Shown piece after piece: positions 55,868 to 56,208 of a stretch of DNA of 56,208 nt (its first letter is position 1; each line of letters opens with the position of its first letter). This DNA is from an alpha proteobacterium SCGC AAA028-D10. Its GTDB lineage: Bacteria; Pseudomonadota; Alphaproteobacteria; Pelagibacterales; Pelagibacteraceae. The position numbers and the translations under genes are program-made. Below the pieces are notes generated by a model. The model was not told the DNA's origin, ran no database searches, and saw only the letters and a program-made list of their open reading frames with translations. Location: positions 1 to 56,208 of the forward strand of contig AZOF01000007.1 of assembly GCA_000510845.1 (NCBI GenBank). The letters run 5' to 3'.

Positions 55868-56208
55868 ACTAAACTACCATGCGTAAAATAATCTTTGTGA
55901 TTATTGTGCTCTAAAATCAAAGCACCGTTGTTATTAATACCCTTAAAAATACCCTTATAAATCTTATTGTTTATTTTGAAATTTATAAACTTATTTATAT
56001 TAAAAGCATATTTATTCCAATTTTTTGCGATCTTCTTTAATGAATATTTTTTATCAATAACATTGCTAACAAAAGCTTTTTTAAGCTTTTCTACTAATTC
56101 ATTTAAGTTAATTTCTTTCTTTGTTTCTTTATTTAAATAAGTTGTTGGATATTTTTTTATCATCGGAGAAGATTTTACATTAATACCAATCCCAACAATT
56201 AAAAAAAA
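55864..56208 (-). CDS. birA: Biotin-[acetyl-CoA-carboxylase] ligase (partial, N-terminus outside window)
   Basis: Attaches biotin to the biotin carboxyl carrier protein. The minus-strand frame is open to the window edge (about 114 residues); the internal ATG at 56163 is not the true start, because the codons before it read LIVGIGINVKSSP, the conserved GIGINV segment of BirA/LplA enzymes. The rest matches the C-terminal lobe: NLNELVEKLKKAF region, the short SH3-like end with YKGIFKGINNNGALILEH, and the final TFTHGSLV-like DYFTHGSLV. The catalytic GRG motif would lie upstream, outside the window. Overlaps coaX by 4 bases. Confidence 0.9.
   Translation of the reverse strand, partial: FFLIVGIGINVKSSPMIKKYPTTYLNKETKKEINLNELVEKLKKAFVSNVIDKKYSLKKIAKNWNKYAFNINKFINFKINNKIYKGIFKGINNNGALILEHNNHKDYFTHGSLV

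Noticed and set aside
55864..56163. A 99-residue protein starting at the ATG at 56163
   Set aside because: The frame stays open to the window edge, and the preceding codons encode the BirA GIGINV motif, so this is the C-terminal part of birA.
1..56208. Mobile elements, prophage genes, CRISPR arrays or large direct repeats
   Set aside because: No transposase, integrase, phage structural gene or spaced repeat array was seen; A and T homopolymers reflect base composition.

Overview
The window is one densely packed, very AT-rich stretch of a streamlined alphaproteobacterial chromosome. It most likely comes from the SAR11 clade (Candidatus Pelagibacter or a close relative). The evidence is lysine, asparagine and isoleucine-rich proteins, gene spacing of mostly 0 to 10 bases with many 1 to 8 base overlaps, alphaproteobacterial gene order (trp-lexA-gltX-gltA-lpx-bamA-dxr-cdsA-uppS-frr-tsf-rpsB, and dnaE-lolDC-proS-DUF1467-rnj-coaX-birA), a fused ispDF, an AapJQMP amino-acid transporter and an NtrY/NtrX pair. 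The taxonomic call is inference from composition and gene order, not from a marker search. No mobile element, prophage, CRISPR array or intergenic gap over 300 bases was seen; the largest gap, about 124 bases, is the rpsB leader.

Layout. 1-3100 (-): valS (cut by the window start) and pcm. 3171-3367 (+): tRNA-Cys and tRNA-Asn. 3375-3725 (-): XRE-type regulator, divergent from a four-gene block at 3802-8378 (+): DNA photolyase, FAD oxidoreductase, DUF1365 protein and Cfa-like methyltransferase. That block faces a DUF6134-like exported protein. 9057-13119 (-): amino-acid ABC transporter aapJQMP, with a hairpin terminator between aapJ and aapQ. 13185-18790 (-): GIY-YIG protein, gpsA, tRNA-Arg, gap, ntrX, ntrY. 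18797-20818 (+): ispDF, pgpA, pncC. 20805-27323 (-): COQ10/RatA-like protein, lipA, ftsB/divIC-like gene, eno, kdsA, pyrG, secG, tpiA. 27370-35323 (+): short PpiD-like protein, trpEGDC, lexA (with an SOS box), gltX, gltA. 35327-56208 (-): a roughly 21 kb co-directional run, lpxB-lpxI-lpxA-fabZ-lpxD-bamA-dxr-cdsA-uppS-frr-tsf-rpsB and then dnaE-lolD-lolC-proS-DUF1467-rnj-coaX-birA (birA cut by the window end).

How the genes work together. The right half is core envelope and information processing: lipid A synthesis (lpxA/D/I/B), outer-membrane assembly (bamA, lolCD), isoprenoid and undecaprenyl supply (ispDF, dxr, uppS), phospholipids (cdsA, pgpA, gpsA, fabZ), translation (rpsB, tsf, frr, gltX, proS, valS) and replication (dnaE). 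The middle holds lower glycolysis/gluconeogenesis (gap, tpiA, eno) with tryptophan synthesis and SOS control. The accessory-looking part is the photolyase to DUF6134 block, which by family knowledge suggests a light or singlet-oxygen response coupled to modification of membrane fatty acids.

Most notable points: (1) the photolyase/FAD oxidoreductase/DUF1365/Cfa/DUF6134 block; (2) an NtrX lacking the sigma54-contact GAFTGA loop and the Walker B glutamate, paired with an NtrY lacking a PAS domain; (3) an rpsB leader that can fold into a pseudoknot burying the Shine-Dalgarno sequence, directly behind a good promoter; (4) loss of conserved neighbours (pyrH, rseP, moa/moe and comEC, pdh) from otherwise conserved gene strings; (5) a PpiD reduced to its anchor and SurA_N part.
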